Made by a program: the position numbers and the translations under genes
Part shown: positions 45,507 through 56,462 of the stretch, piece after piece
Numbering within the stretch: the first letter of the stretch is position 1
Layout of the letters: the number at the start of each line of letters is the position of its first letter
Notes under the pieces: generated by a model
Told to the model about the DNA's origin: nothing
The model's input: the letters and a program-made list of their open reading frames with translations, nothing else
Database searches by the model: none
Assembly: GCF_014075995.1 (NCBI RefSeq)
Contig: NZ_CP055153.1
Span: forward strand, 5,084,001-5,148,000
Length of the DNA: 64,000 nt
Direction of reading: 5' to 3'
Source: Adhaeribacter radiodurans
Lineage (GTDB): Bacteria > Bacteroidota > Bacteroidia > Cytophagales > Hymenobacteraceae

Positions 45507-45545
45507 AAAGCAGGACGGTAAAACAAATGCTTACCGTCCTGCTTT
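45507..45545. terminator. Terminator after eno
   Basis: A 15-bp perfect stem (AAAGCAGGACGGTAA and complement) with a 9-base loop and, on the minus strand, at least eight T after the stem. It lies between the eno stop (45564) and the DivIC-like start. Confidence 0.9.
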
Positions 45546-45563
45546 AAATAGTGAATTTAGATT

Positions 45564-46844
<1,281 letters not shown>

Positions 46845-46925
46845 TTATAAATAGTTAAAATTTTATGAACTAAGAACAATATGGATGCAATACTACTAAT
46901 TAAGTCCTAAATAACTTAATAGTAG

Positions 46926-48029
46926 TTAACCATTTTTAAGCAATTCAATGAAATTATCAAAAAGGTAATTAGAGTCATGGGGTCCTGGTGAAGACTCTGG
47001 GTGGTATTGAACGGAAAAAGCCTTTTTCCCTTTAATGCGAATTCCTTCTATGGTACCATCATTCAGATTTATATGCGTAATTTCCACCTGATCGTTGTTT
47101 TTAATCGCCTCTCCATCCACCGCAAATCCATGATTTTGGGAAGTAATTTCACATTTTCCAGTAATCAAATTTTTGACCGGATGATTTAATCCTCTATGTC
47201 CATTGTGCATTTTATAAGTTGCAATACCATTTGCCTGGGCTAAAACCTGGTGCCCCATACAAATCCCAAATAAAGGCTTATCTCGTTCTAGTATCCGATT
47301 AACACTCTCTACGGCTTGAGTAGTTGCCGCCGGATCTCCCGGCCCGTTCGAAATAAAATATCCATCTGGTTTCCACTCCTCCATTTCATCGAAAGAGGTA
47401 TCAAAAGGAAATACTTTACACTCACATCCTCGGCTTACTAAATTTTGAATGATATTCTTTTTTACCCCAAGATCAAGAATAGCTACTCTAAATTCAGGAT
47501 TTTCCGGTTTCATAACATACTCATCACGCGTACTAACTTGGGAGGCCAATTCTAAGCCATCCATCGAAGGAGTCTCGCCTAGCTTTTGTTGCAAACGTTC
47601 AATATCCATTATTTCGGAAGATATAATGGCATTCATGGCACCTTTATGGCGTATATGACGGACTAATTCACGGGTATCAATTTCACAAATACCTACTACA
47701 CCTGCTTTTTCAAAATATTCTTGCAACGAGCCTTCGGCTGAACGTCTTGAAAAAAACTCTGAGAACTCTTTACAAACTAATCCTTTAATTTGGATTTGTT
47801 TCGATTCTACTTCTTGATTTAACACTCCGTAATTTCCAACGTGTGACACAGTAGTAATTACAATTTGGCCATAATAAGAAGGATCTGTAAATATTTCCTG
47901 ATATCCGGTCATTCCAGTGTTAAAACATAATTCACCAGAATTGGTACCTATACAGCCCAGGCTTTTACCTTTCCATTGAGTTCCATCTGCTAGTAATAAA
48001 ATAGCATCAACAGCTTTTTTCTCTTTCAT
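46926..48029 (-). CDS. carA: Carbamoyl-phosphate synthase small (glutaminase) subunit
   Basis: A 367-residue glutamine amidotransferase subunit feeding ammonia to CarB for arginine and pyrimidine synthesis. The N-terminal CPSase domain has CFNTGMTGYQEIFTDPSY and TVSHVGNYGVLNQE. The class I GATase domain has the nucleophile Cys in FGICMGHQVLAQA and the His-x-Glu pair in QYHPESSPGPHDS. carB is not in the window. It begins just after the terminator of the alpha operon, with a -7-like TATTTTTG close to its start. Confidence 0.97.
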   Translation of the reverse strand: MKEKKAVDAILLLADGTQWKGKSLGCIGTNSGELCFNTGMTGYQEIFTDPSYYGQIVITTVSHVGNYGVLNQEVESKQIQIKGLVCKEFSEFFSRRSAEGSLQEYFEKAGVVGICEIDTRELVRHIRHKGAMNAIISSEIMDIERLQQKLGETPSMDGLELASQVSTRDEYVMKPENPEFRVAILDLGVKKNIIQNLVSRGCECKVFPFDTSFDEMEEWKPDGYFISNGPGDPAATTQAVESVNRILERDKPLFGICMGHQVLAQANGIATYKMHNGHRGLNHPVKNLITGKCEITSQNHGFAVDGEAIKNNDQVEITHINLNDGTIEGIRIKGKKAFSVQYHPESSPGPHDSNYLFDNFIELLKNG

Positions 48030-48045
48030 AGATTTAAATGTTTGG

Positions 48046-48053
48046 CAAAAATA
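48046..48053 (-). promoter_or_regulatory. Candidate -7 box for carA (TATTTTTG)
   Basis: An exact TAnnTTTG on the minus strand, 16 bases before the carA ATG and continuous with the T-tract of the rplQ terminator. No TTG at a normal -33 distance. Confidence 0.35.
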
Positions 48054-48054
48054 A

Positions 48055-48084
48055 AAAGGGATATGATTTAAATCATATCCCTTT
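48055..48084. terminator. Terminator of the ribosomal (alpha) operon
   Basis: A perfect 30-base palindrome (AAAGGGATATGATTT and complement) with T-rich sequence following on the minus strand. It lies 47 bases after the rplQ stop. Confidence 0.85.
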
Positions 48085-48131
48085 CAAAATTTATTCAAAA
48101 CTTTATAGAAAAATTAAACATCCTGAACTCC

Positions 48132-48635
48132 TTAAGTAGTAGATGAAGTATCAGCATCTACATTGCCTGAAGCCTCATTACTTGGTGTAGAAGCAGTATC
48201 CTCTTTTTTCTTAGCACCTCTTCTTCTGGTTCTGGTTCTGCTTTCAGTTGATTTAGCAGTAGAGCCCAACATTGCTTCATTATAGTCAACCAATTCAATA
48301 ATGCACATATCAGCATTATCACCTAAACGGTTACCAGTTTTTAAAATACGGGTATACCCACCAGGCCGGTTTGCTATTTTACCAGATACCTGATCGAAGA
48401 GCTCTTTTAACGATTCCTTATTTTGTAAATAAGAAAAAATAGTTCTTCTTGAATGAGTGGTATCATTCTTTGATTTTGTTAATAAAGGCTCAACGTATTT
48501 GCGTAAAGCTTTGGCCTTAGCTACAGTTGTAGATACGCGTTTATGTAGAATCAAAGAAGAAGCCATGTTAGATAACATTGCTTTTCTATGAGCTGAAGTT
48601 CTACCTAAGTGATTTATTTTTTTACCGTGTCTCAT
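48132..48635 (-). CDS. rplQ: 50S ribosomal protein L17
   Basis: A 167-residue L17. The conserved core is [21 protein letters not shown], then [29 protein letters not shown] and [27 protein letters not shown]. Beyond about residue 125 is a lineage-type extension with a basic [13 protein letters not shown] patch and a Ser/Asp/Thr-rich acidic end, as in other Bacteroidota. Last gene of the alpha operon. Confidence 0.97.
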   Translation of the reverse strand: MRHGKKINHLGRTSAHRKAMLSNMASSLILHKRVSTTVAKAKALRKYVEPLLTKSKNDTTHSRRTIFSYLQNKESLKELFDQVSGKIANRPGGYTRILKTGNRLGDNADMCIIELVDYNEAMLGSTAKSTESRTRTRRRGAKKKEDTASTPSNEASGNVDADTSSTT

Positions 48636-48705
48636 TTTTTTGATTTTGCACGTGCATACCGTCGATCAACCTGAAGTGGGATCGGGAATTATGCCGTATA
48701 ATTAG

Positions 48706-49695
48706 TTAATCTTCATCTAATTTATATTTGGAAAGATCCATCCCAAAGTTTAAACCTTTTTCTTCTACTAAGTTTTCCAACTCAGTAAGGGATTTCTTTC
48801 CAAAATTGCGGAACTTCATCATATCCTGCATATCTAGCTGCACCAAATCACCTAAGGTTTTTATATCAGCAGCTTTTAAGCAATTATAAGCACGGACAGA
48901 AAGATCCATATCATGCAGAGGTGTTTTTAATACTTTGCGCATATGTAACATTTCTTCATCTACCGCTTCTTCTTCTTCAGGTTTAGCAGTTTCAAAAGTC
49001 ATGGTACTATCCGAGAACAACATAAAGTGCTGAATCAATATGTGAGCAGCTCCTTTGAGAGCTTCTTCCGGATGGATGGAACCATCTGTCTGAATGTCTA
49101 TCAACAACTTTTCGTAGTCAGTCTTTTGCTCTACCCGAGTATTTTCGATACTATACTTAACATTTTTTATAGGTGTAAATATAGCATCGATAGCTATTTG
49201 ACCAAAAACTTGTTCATTTGGTTTATTTTCATCAGCAGGAACATAGCCTCTACCTTTTTGCAGAGTTAGTTCTACTTCCAAACTAATGGAGGGCTCTAGA
49301 TGACAAATAACCAAATCGGGATTTAAAACCTGGAACCCATTTGTAAATCTATTAATATCCCCAGCCTGAAAAGTATTCTTGTTAGAGATAGTAACTGTTA
49401 TTTTATCTTCGATAGCATCATTGATCTTTTTGAATCTCACCATTTTAAGGTTTAGTATAATTTCGGATACATCCTCCATTACACCTTCAATAGTAGAGAA
49501 TTCATGTAATACCCCAGGAATTCGAACCGCCGTAATGGCATAACCCTCTAAAGAAGATAAAAGAATTCTTCTTAAGGCATTACCAATTGTTACACCGTAT
49601 CCTTTTTCCAAAGGCTTAAATTCAAATTGACCATGAAAGTCGTCGGCTTTTTCCATGACAACTTTTTCTGGCATTTGAAAGGCTAATATTGACAT
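48706..49695 (-). CDS. rpoA: RNA polymerase alpha subunit
   Basis: A 329-residue alpha subunit. N-terminal dimerisation domain: [28 protein letters not shown] and [16 protein letters not shown]-terminal domain after an acidic linker ([12 protein letters not shown]): [22 protein letters not shown] and [21 protein letters not shown], which contacts DNA and activators. It sits in the standard rpsD-rpoA-rplQ order. Confidence 0.98.
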   Translation of the reverse strand: MSILAFQMPEKVVMEKADDFHGQFEFKPLEKGYGVTIGNALRRILLSSLEGYAITAVRIPGVLHEFSTIEGVMEDVSEIILNLKMVRFKKINDAIEDKITVTISNKNTFQAGDINRFTNGFQVLNPDLVICHLEPSISLEVELTLQKGRGYVPADENKPNEQVFGQIAIDAIFTPIKNVKYSIENTRVEQKTDYEKLLIDIQTDGSIHPEEALKGAAHILIQHFMLFSDSTMTFETAKPEEEEAVDEEMLHMRKVLKTPLHDMDLSVRAYNCLKAADIKTLGDLVQLDMQDMMKFRNFGKKSLTELENLVEEKGLNFGMDLSKYKLDED

Positions 49696-49738
49696 ATAGT
49701 GTAATATTAATTATGGTTAAAATATAAATTCGGAAGTA

Positions 49739-50344
49739 TTATTTCGAGTAAAGCTCGACAATTAATTGCTCCTGAATTTTCTCAGGGATTTGATCTCTTT
49801 CCGGTTCAGAAACAAACTTCCCAGTCATTTCTTTTGCATCCCATTCTAACCAGTTAAACTGACGTGAATTTCGTGCACTTAAGCTAGTAGTTATAGCTTC
49901 AAGAGATTTGGATTTTTCACGGACGCTAATAATTTGACCTGGTTTTAAGCTATAAGAAGATACATTAACAATTCCTCCATCTACCAGTATATGTTTGTGC
50001 AATACTAATTGACGCGCTGCTCTACGGGTAGGAGCTATACCTAAACGGTATACTGTATTATCTAATCTAGCTTCTAATAAGCGTAACAAGTTTTCACCAG
50101 TTATTCCTCCTTTCCGATGGGCTTTATCAAATAAATTAGCAAATTGCTTTTCTAAAACACCATAAAGGTATTTAGCTTTTTGCTTTTCCATCAACTGGAT
50201 TGCGTATTCCGATTGCTTTTTTCTACGGCCTCTTCCATGCATTCCAGGAGGGTATGCTTTCTTTTGCAAGGCCTTACTTGCACCAAAAATTGGTTCGTTA
50301 AATCTTCTTGAAATTTTGGTTTTAGGACCAGTATATCTTGCCAT
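49739..50344 (-). CDS. rpsD: 30S ribosomal protein S4
   Basis: A 201-residue S4. N-terminal region without the zinc cysteines, [21 protein letters not shown], then the S4 RNA-binding domain [32 protein letters not shown]4 nucleates 30S assembly and in many bacteria represses its own operon; no regulator RNA element was identified here. Confidence 0.98.
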   Translation of the reverse strand: MARYTGPKTKISRRFNEPIFGASKALQKKAYPPGMHGRGRRKKQSEYAIQLMEKQKAKYLYGVLEKQFANLFDKAHRKGGITGENLLRLLEARLDNTVYRLGIAPTRRAARQLVLHKHILVDGGIVNVSSYSLKPGQIISVREKSKSLEAITTSLSARNSRQFNWLEWDAKEMTGKFVSEPERDQIPEKIQEQLIVELYSK

Positions 50345-50387
50345 TTTATTATCTAATCAGGACCAAACAGGTCATAATTTATATTTA

Positions 50388-50780
50388 TTATACTCTTCTA
50401 CGCTTAGGTGGTCTGCAACCATTGTGCGGCAAAGGAGTTACATCTTTAATTGTTGTAATTTCTATTCCAGCACCCTGAACTGTTCGGATTGCAGATTCTC
50501 TCCCTGCTCCTGGTCCTTTAACAAATACTTCTGCTTTACGAAGACCTAATTCGTGAGCCACACGAGCACAATCAGAAGCAGCCATTTGAGCTGCATATGG
50601 AGTATTTTTCTTTGAACCTTTAAAACCCATCTTACCAGCAGATGCCCAAGAAATTACTTGACCATTATTGTTAGTAATAGAGATAATAATGTTGTTGAAA
50701 GATGCTTTTATATGCACTTGTCCAGTAGATTCTACTACTACAACCCGCTTCTTGGCTTTATCTTTTCTCTTTTGAGCCAT
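50388..50780 (-). CDS. rpsK: 30S ribosomal protein S11
   Basis: A 130-residue S11: [43 protein letters not shown] and the closing [17 protein letters not shown]-type end (here [18 protein letters not shown]). It shapes the 30S platform around the mRNA exit. Ten bases after rpsM. Confidence 0.98.
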   Translation of the reverse strand: MAQKRKDKAKKRVVVVESTGQVHIKASFNNIIISITNNNGQVISWASAGKMGFKGSKKNTPYAAQMAASDCARVAHELGLRKAEVFVKGPGAGRESAIRTVQGAGIEITTIKDVTPLPHNGCRPPKRRRV

Positions 50781-50790
50781 TGTCTATTTA

Positions 50791-51168
50791 TTATTTAGTA
50801 GCTTTTTTCTTATTAGCAACTGTTTTACGCTTACCTTTACGGGTACGTGAATTATTTTTAGTCCGCTGGCCTCTCACAGGCAAGCCTTTTCTATGACGTA
50901 GGCCACGATAAGATCCTATATCCATTAAACGCTTGATATGCAACTGAACTTCAGAACGTAAAACACCTTCTGTTTTATGCTCAGTAGCAATTACGTTACG
51001 AATGGCACCAGCTTCCTCTTCTGTCCATTCACTTACTTTTTTATCCCAGTTAATACCAGCTTTATCTAAGATAGACTGTGAAGCTCTACGTCCTATACCA
51101 TAGATATAAGTTAAAGCAATTTCACCTCTTTTTTTATCTGGAATATCTACTCCTGCTATTCTAGCCAT
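50791..51168 (-). CDS. rpsM: 30S ribosomal protein S13
   Basis: A 125-residue S13: [21 protein letters not shown] at the start (first 20 residues of the conserved N-terminus) and the C-terminal [13 protein letters not shown]-type tail ([20 protein letters not shown]). It forms the intersubunit bridge with L5. It follows rpmJ by 14 bases. Confidence 0.98.
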   Translation of the reverse strand: MARIAGVDIPDKKRGEIALTYIYGIGRRASQSILDKAGINWDKKVSEWTEEEAGAIRNVIATEHKTEGVLRSEVQLHIKRLMDIGSYRGLRHRKGLPVRGQRTKNNSRTRKGKRKTVANKKKATK

Positions 51169-51182
51169 ATATGAAATTATAA

Positions 51183-51299
51183 TTACCCTTGTCTTTGTTT
51201 ATAACGTGGATTCTTTTTGTTAATCACGTAAAGCTTGCCTTTACGCCGAATCACTTTACAATCTTCGCTTCTTTTCTTAACAGATGCTTTAACTTTCAT
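51183..51299 (-). CDS. rpmJ: 50S ribosomal protein L36
   Basis: A 38-residue gene found by translating the gap between infA and rpsM: starts [16 protein letters not shown], ends NPRYKQRQG, stop TAA at 51183-51185. The KVKASVKK and PRxKQRQG ends are diagnostic of L36. Only one of the four usual zinc ligands remains (C14); the others are replaced, so this is a zinc-free (C-minus) form. It begins 2 bases after the infA stop, in the normal infA-rpmJ-rpsM order. Confidence 0.95.
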   Translation of the reverse strand: MKVKASVKKRSEDCKVIRRKGKLYVINKKNPRYKQRQG

Positions 51300-51301
51300 T
51301 T

Positions 51302-51520
51302 TTATTTATATCTATAAACTATTCTACCTTTAGATAAATCATATGGCGACATTTCAATTTTCACTTTATCACCAGGTAAAATTTTAATATAATGCATACG
51401 CATTTTTCCTGAGATGTGTGAAATAACTTGGTGTCCATTTTCCAATTCTACTCGAAACATTGCATTGGACAATGCTTCCACAATTGTCCCATCTTGTTCG
51501 ATGGAAGACTGTTTTGCCAT
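51302..51520 (-). CDS. infA: Translation initiation factor IF-1
   Basis: A 72-residue S1-like OB-fold factor that binds the ribosomal A site during initiation: [57 protein letters not shown]. It is 3 bases after map, in the usual SecY-Map-IF1-L36 order. Confidence 0.98.
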   Translation of the reverse strand: MAKQSSIEQDGTIVEALSNAMFRVELENGHQVISHISGKMRMHYIKILPGDKVKIEMSPYDLSKGRIVYRYK

Positions 51521-51523
51521 AAA

Positions 51524-52294
51524 TTATATTTCTTCCTTATCTATATATTTAAAAGTGGTTAATATTTCAGCCTGTTCTTTTCGCACTACAATTGTATGTT
51601 CAAAATGAGCAGATGGAAAATTATCTTTCGTTCTAATTGTCCAACCATCATTTTCTTGAACTATGCTTTTAGTACCAAGATTAACCATTGGCTCTATAGC
51701 AATAACCAAACCTTCTTGCAGCTTTATACCAGAACCTCGTTTACCATAATTAGGAACTTCTGGCGCTTCATGCAAGCTTTTACCTATACCATGTCCTACT
51801 AATTCACGAACCACTGAAAATTTTTGGTTCTCAATATGAGACTGGATGGCTGAACAAACATCTCCTAACCGGTTACCAGCGGTTGCTTTCTCAATTCCTA
51901 AATAAAGTGACTCCTTGGTTGTAGCTAGAAGCTTTTTTATTCCAGCAGAAACTTCTCCAACTGGATGCGTATATGCTGAATCTGTATGATAACCTTTAAA
52001 AAAAACACCACAGTCAACAGAAACAATATCTCCGCTTTTTAGTTCATATTTGCTAGGTATACCATGTACAACAACCGAATTTACTGAAATACAAAGACTA
52101 GCTTCAAAACCGTTATACCCTTTAAAAGATGGTTTCCCATGATTATCTAGAATAAACTCCTCTGCTCTTTTGTCTAACTCTTTGGTTGAAATACCTTCCC
52201 GAATTAGTTTTGCTACTTCACCGTGAGCTTTCCCTAATATCTCCGCACCTTCCCTAAGTACTTGTATTTCTTCCTCTGTTTTATAGTAAATCAT
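51524..52294 (-). CDS. map: Methionine aminopeptidase, type I
   Basis: A 256-residue metallopeptidase that removes initiator Met. The start is taken at the ATG 52292-52294 (MIYYKTEEE), one base after the secY stop; the longer frame would use a TTG inside secY. Metal ligands are in VSVDCGVFFKGYHTDSAYTHPVG (two Asp), GHGIGKSLHEAPEVPNYG (His), IEPMVNLG (Glu) and the final Glu in SAHFEHTIVV. The cofactor-site residues are complete. Confidence 0.97.
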   Translation of the reverse strand: MIYYKTEEEIQVLREGAEILGKAHGEVAKLIREGISTKELDKRAEEFILDNHGKPSFKGYNGFEASLCISVNSVVVHGIPSKYELKSGDIVSVDCGVFFKGYHTDSAYTHPVGEVSAGIKKLLATTKESLYLGIEKATAGNRLGDVCSAIQSHIENQKFSVVRELVGHGIGKSLHEAPEVPNYGKRGSGIKLQEGLVIAIEPMVNLGTKSIVQENDGWTIRTKDNFPSAHFEHTIVVRKEQAEILTTFKYIDKEEI

Positions 52295-52295
52295 T

Positions 52296-53615
52296 TTAGG
52301 AAGCCATAGCAATATTCTGAGGCGATCTACCTTTTAACTTGCCTGATTTCATCATTCCATCATAATGACGCATTAAAAGATAGCTTTCAATTTGATTTAA
52401 TGTATCTAATACTACACCCACCATAATGATTAAAGAAGTACCTCCAAAAAAAGCTGAAAAATCTCTGGTAACTCCAAAAAGCAAAGCTATAGCTGGAAAA
52501 ATAGCTATAATAGCTAAAAACAATGCACCAGGTAAAGTAACTTTATCAAGTACATCACCAATATATTCAGAGGTAGCTAGGCCAGGTTTCACACCTGGAA
52601 TAAATCCACCGCTTCTTTTTAAATCATTAGAAATCTGATCAGGATTAACACTAATAGCTGTATAAAAATAGGTAAATACAAGAATCAAAAATCCAAACAG
52701 GGCATTATACTGCCAACTAGTATAATCAGAAAATGTAGTACCAATATAGGATGCTGTTTCACTTGTGTCACGCCATATAGATGCTATTAAAGCTGGTATA
52801 AACATTAATGACTGTGCAAATATTATTGGCATAACACCAGCAGCATTAACTTTCAAAGGTATAAATTGACGCTGGCCGCTATACTGAGTAGTACCACCAA
52901 TTTGTTTTGCATATTGAACTGGAATCCTGCGAACAGCTTGAGTAAGCATTACTACAGCCATTACTACTAAATAAAGAACGAATAACTCTAAAATAATAAT
53001 TAAAGCACCGTTTAATCTTTTAGAAAGTACTTCTTGTAGAAGAGCACTTGGTAATCTAGAAACTATACCAATCATAATGAGCATGGAAATACCATTGCCA
53101 ATACCTTTATCTGTAATTTTCTCCCCTAACCACATACAAAACATGGTTCCAGCAGTCAGAATGATAACAGATGAAATGGTAAAGGTAATATTACTTACAG
53201 CAATAGCCTCAGCGTTAATAGTTGCAATAAATCCAATGGATTGTGCACCGGTTATAGCTATTGTTAAAACTCGCGTATATTGGTTAATCTTTTTTCTGCC
53301 TGACTCACCCTCTTTCTGGAGTTTTTGGAAATAAGGAACAGCTATTGTTAGTAATTGTAAAACAATAGAAGCCGAAATGTAGGGCATAATACCTAGTGCA
53401 AAAATAGATGCATTACTAAATGCCCCTCCAAGTAAAGTATCTAGAAGTCCAAATATTCCTTCCGAATTTGACTGCAGTTTTGATGAATCAATGCCAGGTA
53501 AAACAACATAGGAACCTAATCTAAAAATAGCAATAAAACCTAAGGTATTCAGAATACGAGTCCTTAGGTCTTCAATTGCAAATATGTTCTTTATAGTTGT
53601 AATAAACTTTTTCAT
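52296..53615 (-). CDS. secY: Preprotein translocase channel subunit SecY
   Basis: A 439-residue inner-membrane protein with ten hydrophobic helices forming the Sec channel. The plug/TM2 region has FALGIMPYISASIVLQLL, the large cytoplasmic loops carry the SecA/ribosome contacts (GESGRKKINQYTR, PVQYAKQIGG), and GGTSLIIMVGVVLDTLNQIESYLLMRHYDGMMK is the conserved C-terminal part. It sits between rplO and map, without adk. Confidence 0.98.
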   Translation of the reverse strand: MKKFITTIKNIFAIEDLRTRILNTLGFIAIFRLGSYVVLPGIDSSKLQSNSEGIFGLLDTLLGGAFSNASIFALGIMPYISASIVLQLLTIAVPYFQKLQKEGESGRKKINQYTRVLTIAITGAQSIGFIATINAEAIAVSNITFTISSVIILTAGTMFCMWLGEKITDKGIGNGISMLIMIGIVSRLPSALLQEVLSKRLNGALIIILELFVLYLVVMAVVMLTQAVRRIPVQYAKQIGGTTQYSGQRQFIPLKVNAAGVMPIIFAQSLMFIPALIASIWRDTSETASYIGTTFSDYTSWQYNALFGFLILVFTYFYTAISVNPDQISNDLKRSGGFIPGVKPGLATSEYIGDVLDKVTLPGALFLAIIAIFPAIALLFGVTRDFSAFFGGTSLIIMVGVVLDTLNQIESYLLMRHYDGMMKSGKLKGRSPQNIAMAS

Positions 53616-53625
53616 AAAAAAGGTA

Positions 53626-54075
53626 TTAAATAACTACAACTGTTTTACCTCCAGCCTTTTCTATGGCTTCAATAGCAGATTGTGAAAATGCATGGGCTTG
53701 AACTTCAATCGATGCATCAAATGTTCCCCGACCTAAAACTTTAACTTTAGCATTTTTAGAAACTAAACCATGTGTTTTTAAAAAGATAAAATCAACAACT
53801 TTCACTTCGTTATTAGCAATTAAAGAACTAATTACATCTATATTTACCGGAGTGAACTCCACTCTATTAAAGTTTTTGAACCCAAATTTAGGAACACGTC
53901 TTTGAAGTGGCATTTGCCCGCCTTCAAAACCTACTTTACTCGAATAACCTGATCTAGATTTTGCTCCTTTATGACCACGAGTGGAAGTACCACCACGGCC
54001 AGAACCAGTTCCCCGTCCTATTCTTTTTCTATCTTTTATAGACCCAGCTGCTGGCTGTAACGAACTTAAATTCAT
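53626..54075 (-). CDS. rplO: 50S ribosomal protein L15
   Basis: A 149-residue L15 with the Gly/Arg-rich N-terminus RIGRGTGSGRGGTSTRGHKGAKSRSG and GFEGGQMPLQRRVPKFGFKN, and the C-terminal VQAHAFSQSAIEAIEKAGGKT. Ten bases before secY. Confidence 0.98.
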   Translation of the reverse strand: MNLSSLQPAAGSIKDRKRIGRGTGSGRGGTSTRGHKGAKSRSGYSSKVGFEGGQMPLQRRVPKFGFKNFNRVEFTPVNIDVISSLIANNEVKVVDFIFLKTHGLVSKNAKVKVLGRGTFDASIEVQAHAFSQSAIEAIEKAGGKTVVVI

Positions 54076-54076
54076 A

Positions 54077-54256
54077 TTATAATTCTTTTACTTCTACTAA
54101 ATGATGAACTTTACGAATCATACCAGCAATCTGAGGAGTATTTTCAACTAAAACAGACTTGCTAATTTTGCCCAAACCTAAAGCTTTTATTGTTTGCTTT
54201 TGCTTCTCGGGGCTATCTATGATACTTCTGATTTGAGTTACTTTTATTTGTGCCAT
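54077..54256 (-). CDS. rpmD: 50S ribosomal protein L30
   Basis: A 59-residue L30 (MAQIKVTQIRSIIDSPEKQ ... ALGLGKISKSVLVENTP). The ATG at 54254-54256 is chosen because it gives the family's normal length and follows the rpsE stop by 4 bases; the open frame continues upstream into rpsE. One base separates it from rplO. Confidence 0.95.
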   Translation of the reverse strand: MAQIKVTQIRSIIDSPEKQKQTIKALGLGKISKSVLVENTPQIAGMIRKVHHLVEVKEL

Positions 54257-54260
54257 AATC

Positions 54261-54779
54261 TTAACCATTAAAAACTTTAGAAAGATTAACACCTCTTTGT
54301 TGAGCTACTGCTAAAGGATCGCGCATTTTAGATAAAGCATCAAATGTTGCTTTAACCACATTGTGAGGATTAGAAGATCCTTTAGATTTTGCTAATACAT
54401 CTCTAATACCAGCACTTTCAAAAACAGCACGCATAGCACCTCCAGCAATTACTCCTGTACCAGCCGCCGCAGGTTTAACTAAAACAAAACCTCCAGAATA
54501 CTTTCCTTCAATTGAATGAGGAACTGTATGATGATAAACCGGAACTTTTACCAGATTCTTTTTAGCATCATCTATTCCCTTTGCAATTGCATCTGTAACT
54601 TCATTGGCTTTTCCTAGGCCATAACCCACCACACCATTTCCATCACCTACTACAACTATAGCCGAAAAGCTAAAACGCCGTCCACCTTTAACTACTTTAG
54701 CAACTCGTTTGATAGCTACAACCTTTTCTTTCAGGTCTATCTCACTTGCTCTTACAACCCTTAAACTATTTTTTGACAT
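54261..54779 (-). CDS. rpsE: 30S ribosomal protein S5
   Basis: A 172-residue S5: double-stranded-RNA-binding part [29 protein letters not shown], and [17 protein letters not shown] and [22 protein letters not shown]5 shapes the mRNA entry and fidelity centre. Three bases after rplR. Confidence 0.98.
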   Translation of the reverse strand: MSKNSLRVVRASEIDLKEKVVAIKRVAKVVKGGRRFSFSAIVVVGDGNGVVGYGLGKANEVTDAIAKGIDDAKKNLVKVPVYHHTVPHSIEGKYSGGFVLVKPAAAGTGVIAGGAMRAVFESAGIRDVLAKSKGSSNPHNVVKATFDALSKMRDPLAVAQQRGVNLSKVFNG

Positions 54780-54782
54780 ATA

Positions 54783-55133
54783 TTAGAATTTAAGGCCTCC
54801 GTTACGGGCTCCTTCAGCTAATGATTTAACTCTTCCGTGATATAAATAACCTGATCTATCAAAAACAACTTCTGTTATCCCTAACTCCTGCGCTTTTGCC
54901 GCTAATGTACTTCCTACTGTAGCTGATATCTCAATTTTTGAACCTGCTCCATTTTCTAAAGATGGCGAAGCAACATAAACTAGAGTTCTTCCTGCTTGAT
55001 CATCTATAAGCTGGGCATAAATGGCTTTGTTACTTCTAAAAACAGACAAACGAGGCTTTGTAGCTGTGCCAGAAATTTTATTTCTGATGCTCCGTCTTAT
55101 TCTTAATCTTCTTTCTGATTTTTGAACTGACAT
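54783..55133 (-). CDS. rplR: 50S ribosomal protein L18
   Basis: A 116-residue L18 that binds 5S r[54 protein letters not shown], ending GLKF. Eight bases after rplF. Confidence 0.97.
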   Translation of the reverse strand: MSVQKSERRLRIRRSIRNKISGTATKPRLSVFRSNKAIYAQLIDDQAGRTLVYVASPSLENGAGSKIEISATVGSTLAAKAQELGITEVVFDRSGYLYHGRVKSLAEGARNGGLKF

Positions 55134-55141
55134 CTTATATT

Positions 55142-55696
55142 TTATTTAGAGGCTGTTTTACCAGCTTTTCTTCTAACATTTTCCCCAACAAAGCGAATAC
55201 CTTTTCCTTTATAAGGTTCAACCTTGCGTAAAGAACGAATCTTCGCAGCTACTTGCCCGATTAATTGCTTATCGATACTTTCTAATATAATTACAGGAGC
55301 TTTACCTTTCTCTGTAATCGCACTTGCAGATACTTCTTTAGGTAATGCTAGAAATATATTATGAGAATAACCTAATGATAATTCTAAAGTATTATTAGCG
55401 GCAGTTGCTTTAAAACCAACACCAACAAGTTCTAATTGTTCTTTAAACCCTTCGCTAACTCCAATGATCATATTGTTGATAAGGGATCTATAAAGACCAT
55501 GTAATGCTTTATGACGCTTTTGCTCTGTTGGTCTTCCTACAATAAGTTTTCCATCCTCTTTCGTCAATAATAAATCGCGGTCCACTTGAGTTTCTAAAGC
55601 TCCTTTTGGACCTTTAACCTTTACCAAGTTATTGGACTCAAGTATTATCTCAACATTCGCAGGAAGGGCAATTGGTAACTTTCCAATACGTGACAT
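55142..55696 (-). CDS. rplF: 50S ribosomal protein L6
   Basis: A 184-residue L6 with two repeated domains: [15 protein letters not shown] and [13 protein letters not shown] in the first; [19 protein letters not shown] and [25 protein letters not shown] in the second. It lies near the sarcin-ricin loop, where translation factors bind. Confidence 0.98.
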   Translation of the reverse strand: MSRIGKLPIALPANVEIILESNNLVKVKGPKGALETQVDRDLLLTKEDGKLIVGRPTEQKRHKALHGLYRSLINNMIIGVSEGFKEQLELVGVGFKATAANNTLELSLGYSHNIFLALPKEVSASAITEKGKAPVIILESIDKQLIGQVAAKIRSLRKVEPYKGKGIRFVGENVRRKAGKTASK

Positions 55697-55708
55697 ACTT
55701 CTTAATAA

Positions 55709-56107
55709 TTAATATACGTAGCAAAGAACTTCGCCACCAATGTTCAGACCTTTTGCTTCTTTTTCAGTCATTACCCCTTTAGAAGTAGATAGAATAGCTA
55801 CTCCCAAACCGTTTAGAACCCGTGGTAAATTGCCAAAATGTACATACTTACGTAGTCCTGGTTTACTGATTCTTTCCAGTTTAACAATTGCAGATTGTTT
55901 TGTATTTGGATTATACTTTAAAGCAATCTTAATAGTACCCTGTATTAAAGAATCATCAAAACGATAGCTTTGAATATATCCTTTTTCGTGTAATACACGG
56001 GTTATTTCTTTTTTTATCTTGCTAGATGGAATTTCAACTATCCGGTGATTTGCTTTTATGGCATTACGCACCCTAGTTAAATAATCTGCAATAGGATCTG
56101 TATTCAT
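55709..56107 (-). CDS. rpsH: 30S ribosomal protein S8
   Basis: A 132-residue S8: DPIADYLTRVRNAIKA, the central IKIALKYNP, and the C-terminal RVLNGLGVAILSTSKGVMTEKEAKGLNIGGEVLCYVY. In enteric bacteria S8 represses the spc operon. Here an 82-base gap with a -7-like promoter box precedes the gene, unlike the near-zero gaps elsewhere in the cluster. Confidence 0.98.
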   Translation of the reverse strand: MNTDPIADYLTRVRNAIKANHRIVEIPSSKIKKEITRVLHEKGYIQSYRFDDSLIQGTIKIALKYNPNTKQSAIVKLERISKPGLRKYVHFGNLPRVLNGLGVAILSTSKGVMTEKEAKGLNIGGEVLCYVY

Positions 56108-56143
56108 TATACAAAAATTTATATAGCTCTTTTTTTAGAGCCG

Positions 56144-56151
56144 CAAAGATA
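56144..56151 (-). promoter_or_regulatory. Candidate internal promoter box between rpsN and rpsH
   Basis: TATCTTTG on the minus strand, an exact TAnnTTTG and identical to the rplC promoter box. A short hairpin (GCTCT/AGAGC, 56126-56141) lies between it and the rpsH start. No clear TTG at the usual -33 distance. Confidence 0.4.
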
Positions 56152-56189
56152 CAAACTTTTTATTAATATTCTAGTTTGATGGCAAAAAA

Positions 56190-56459
56190 TTACCAACTAG
56201 ATTTTGTTACACCAGGAATCTTACCTGCCGATGCTAAATCACGGAAAACGACCCTTGATATACCAAACTTACGGATATATCCTCTAGGCCTTCCAGATAA
56301 TTTACATCTATTATGTAAACGAACGGGAGATGCATTTCGTGGTAGTTTATCTAAACCTTCCCAATCTCCTGCAGCTTTTAGTTCTTTTCTTTTAGCAGCG
56401 TATTTTTCTACTGCTTTTTGTTTTTTTAATTCGCGGGCTTTTACTGATTCTTTAGCCAT
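56190..56459 (-). CDS. rpsN: 30S ribosomal protein S14 (zinc-free, long form)
   Basis: An 89-residue S14: basic N-terminal helix, then [39 protein letters not shown] ending in KSSW. The CxxC...CxxC zinc ribbon of the short 61-residue form is absent. Three bases after rplE. Confidence 0.97.
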   Translation of the reverse strand: MAKESVKARELKKQKAVEKYAAKRKELKAAGDWEGLDKLPRNASPVRLHNRCKLSGRPRGYIRKFGISRVVFRDLASAGKIPGVTKSSW

Positions 56460-56462
56460 TGA

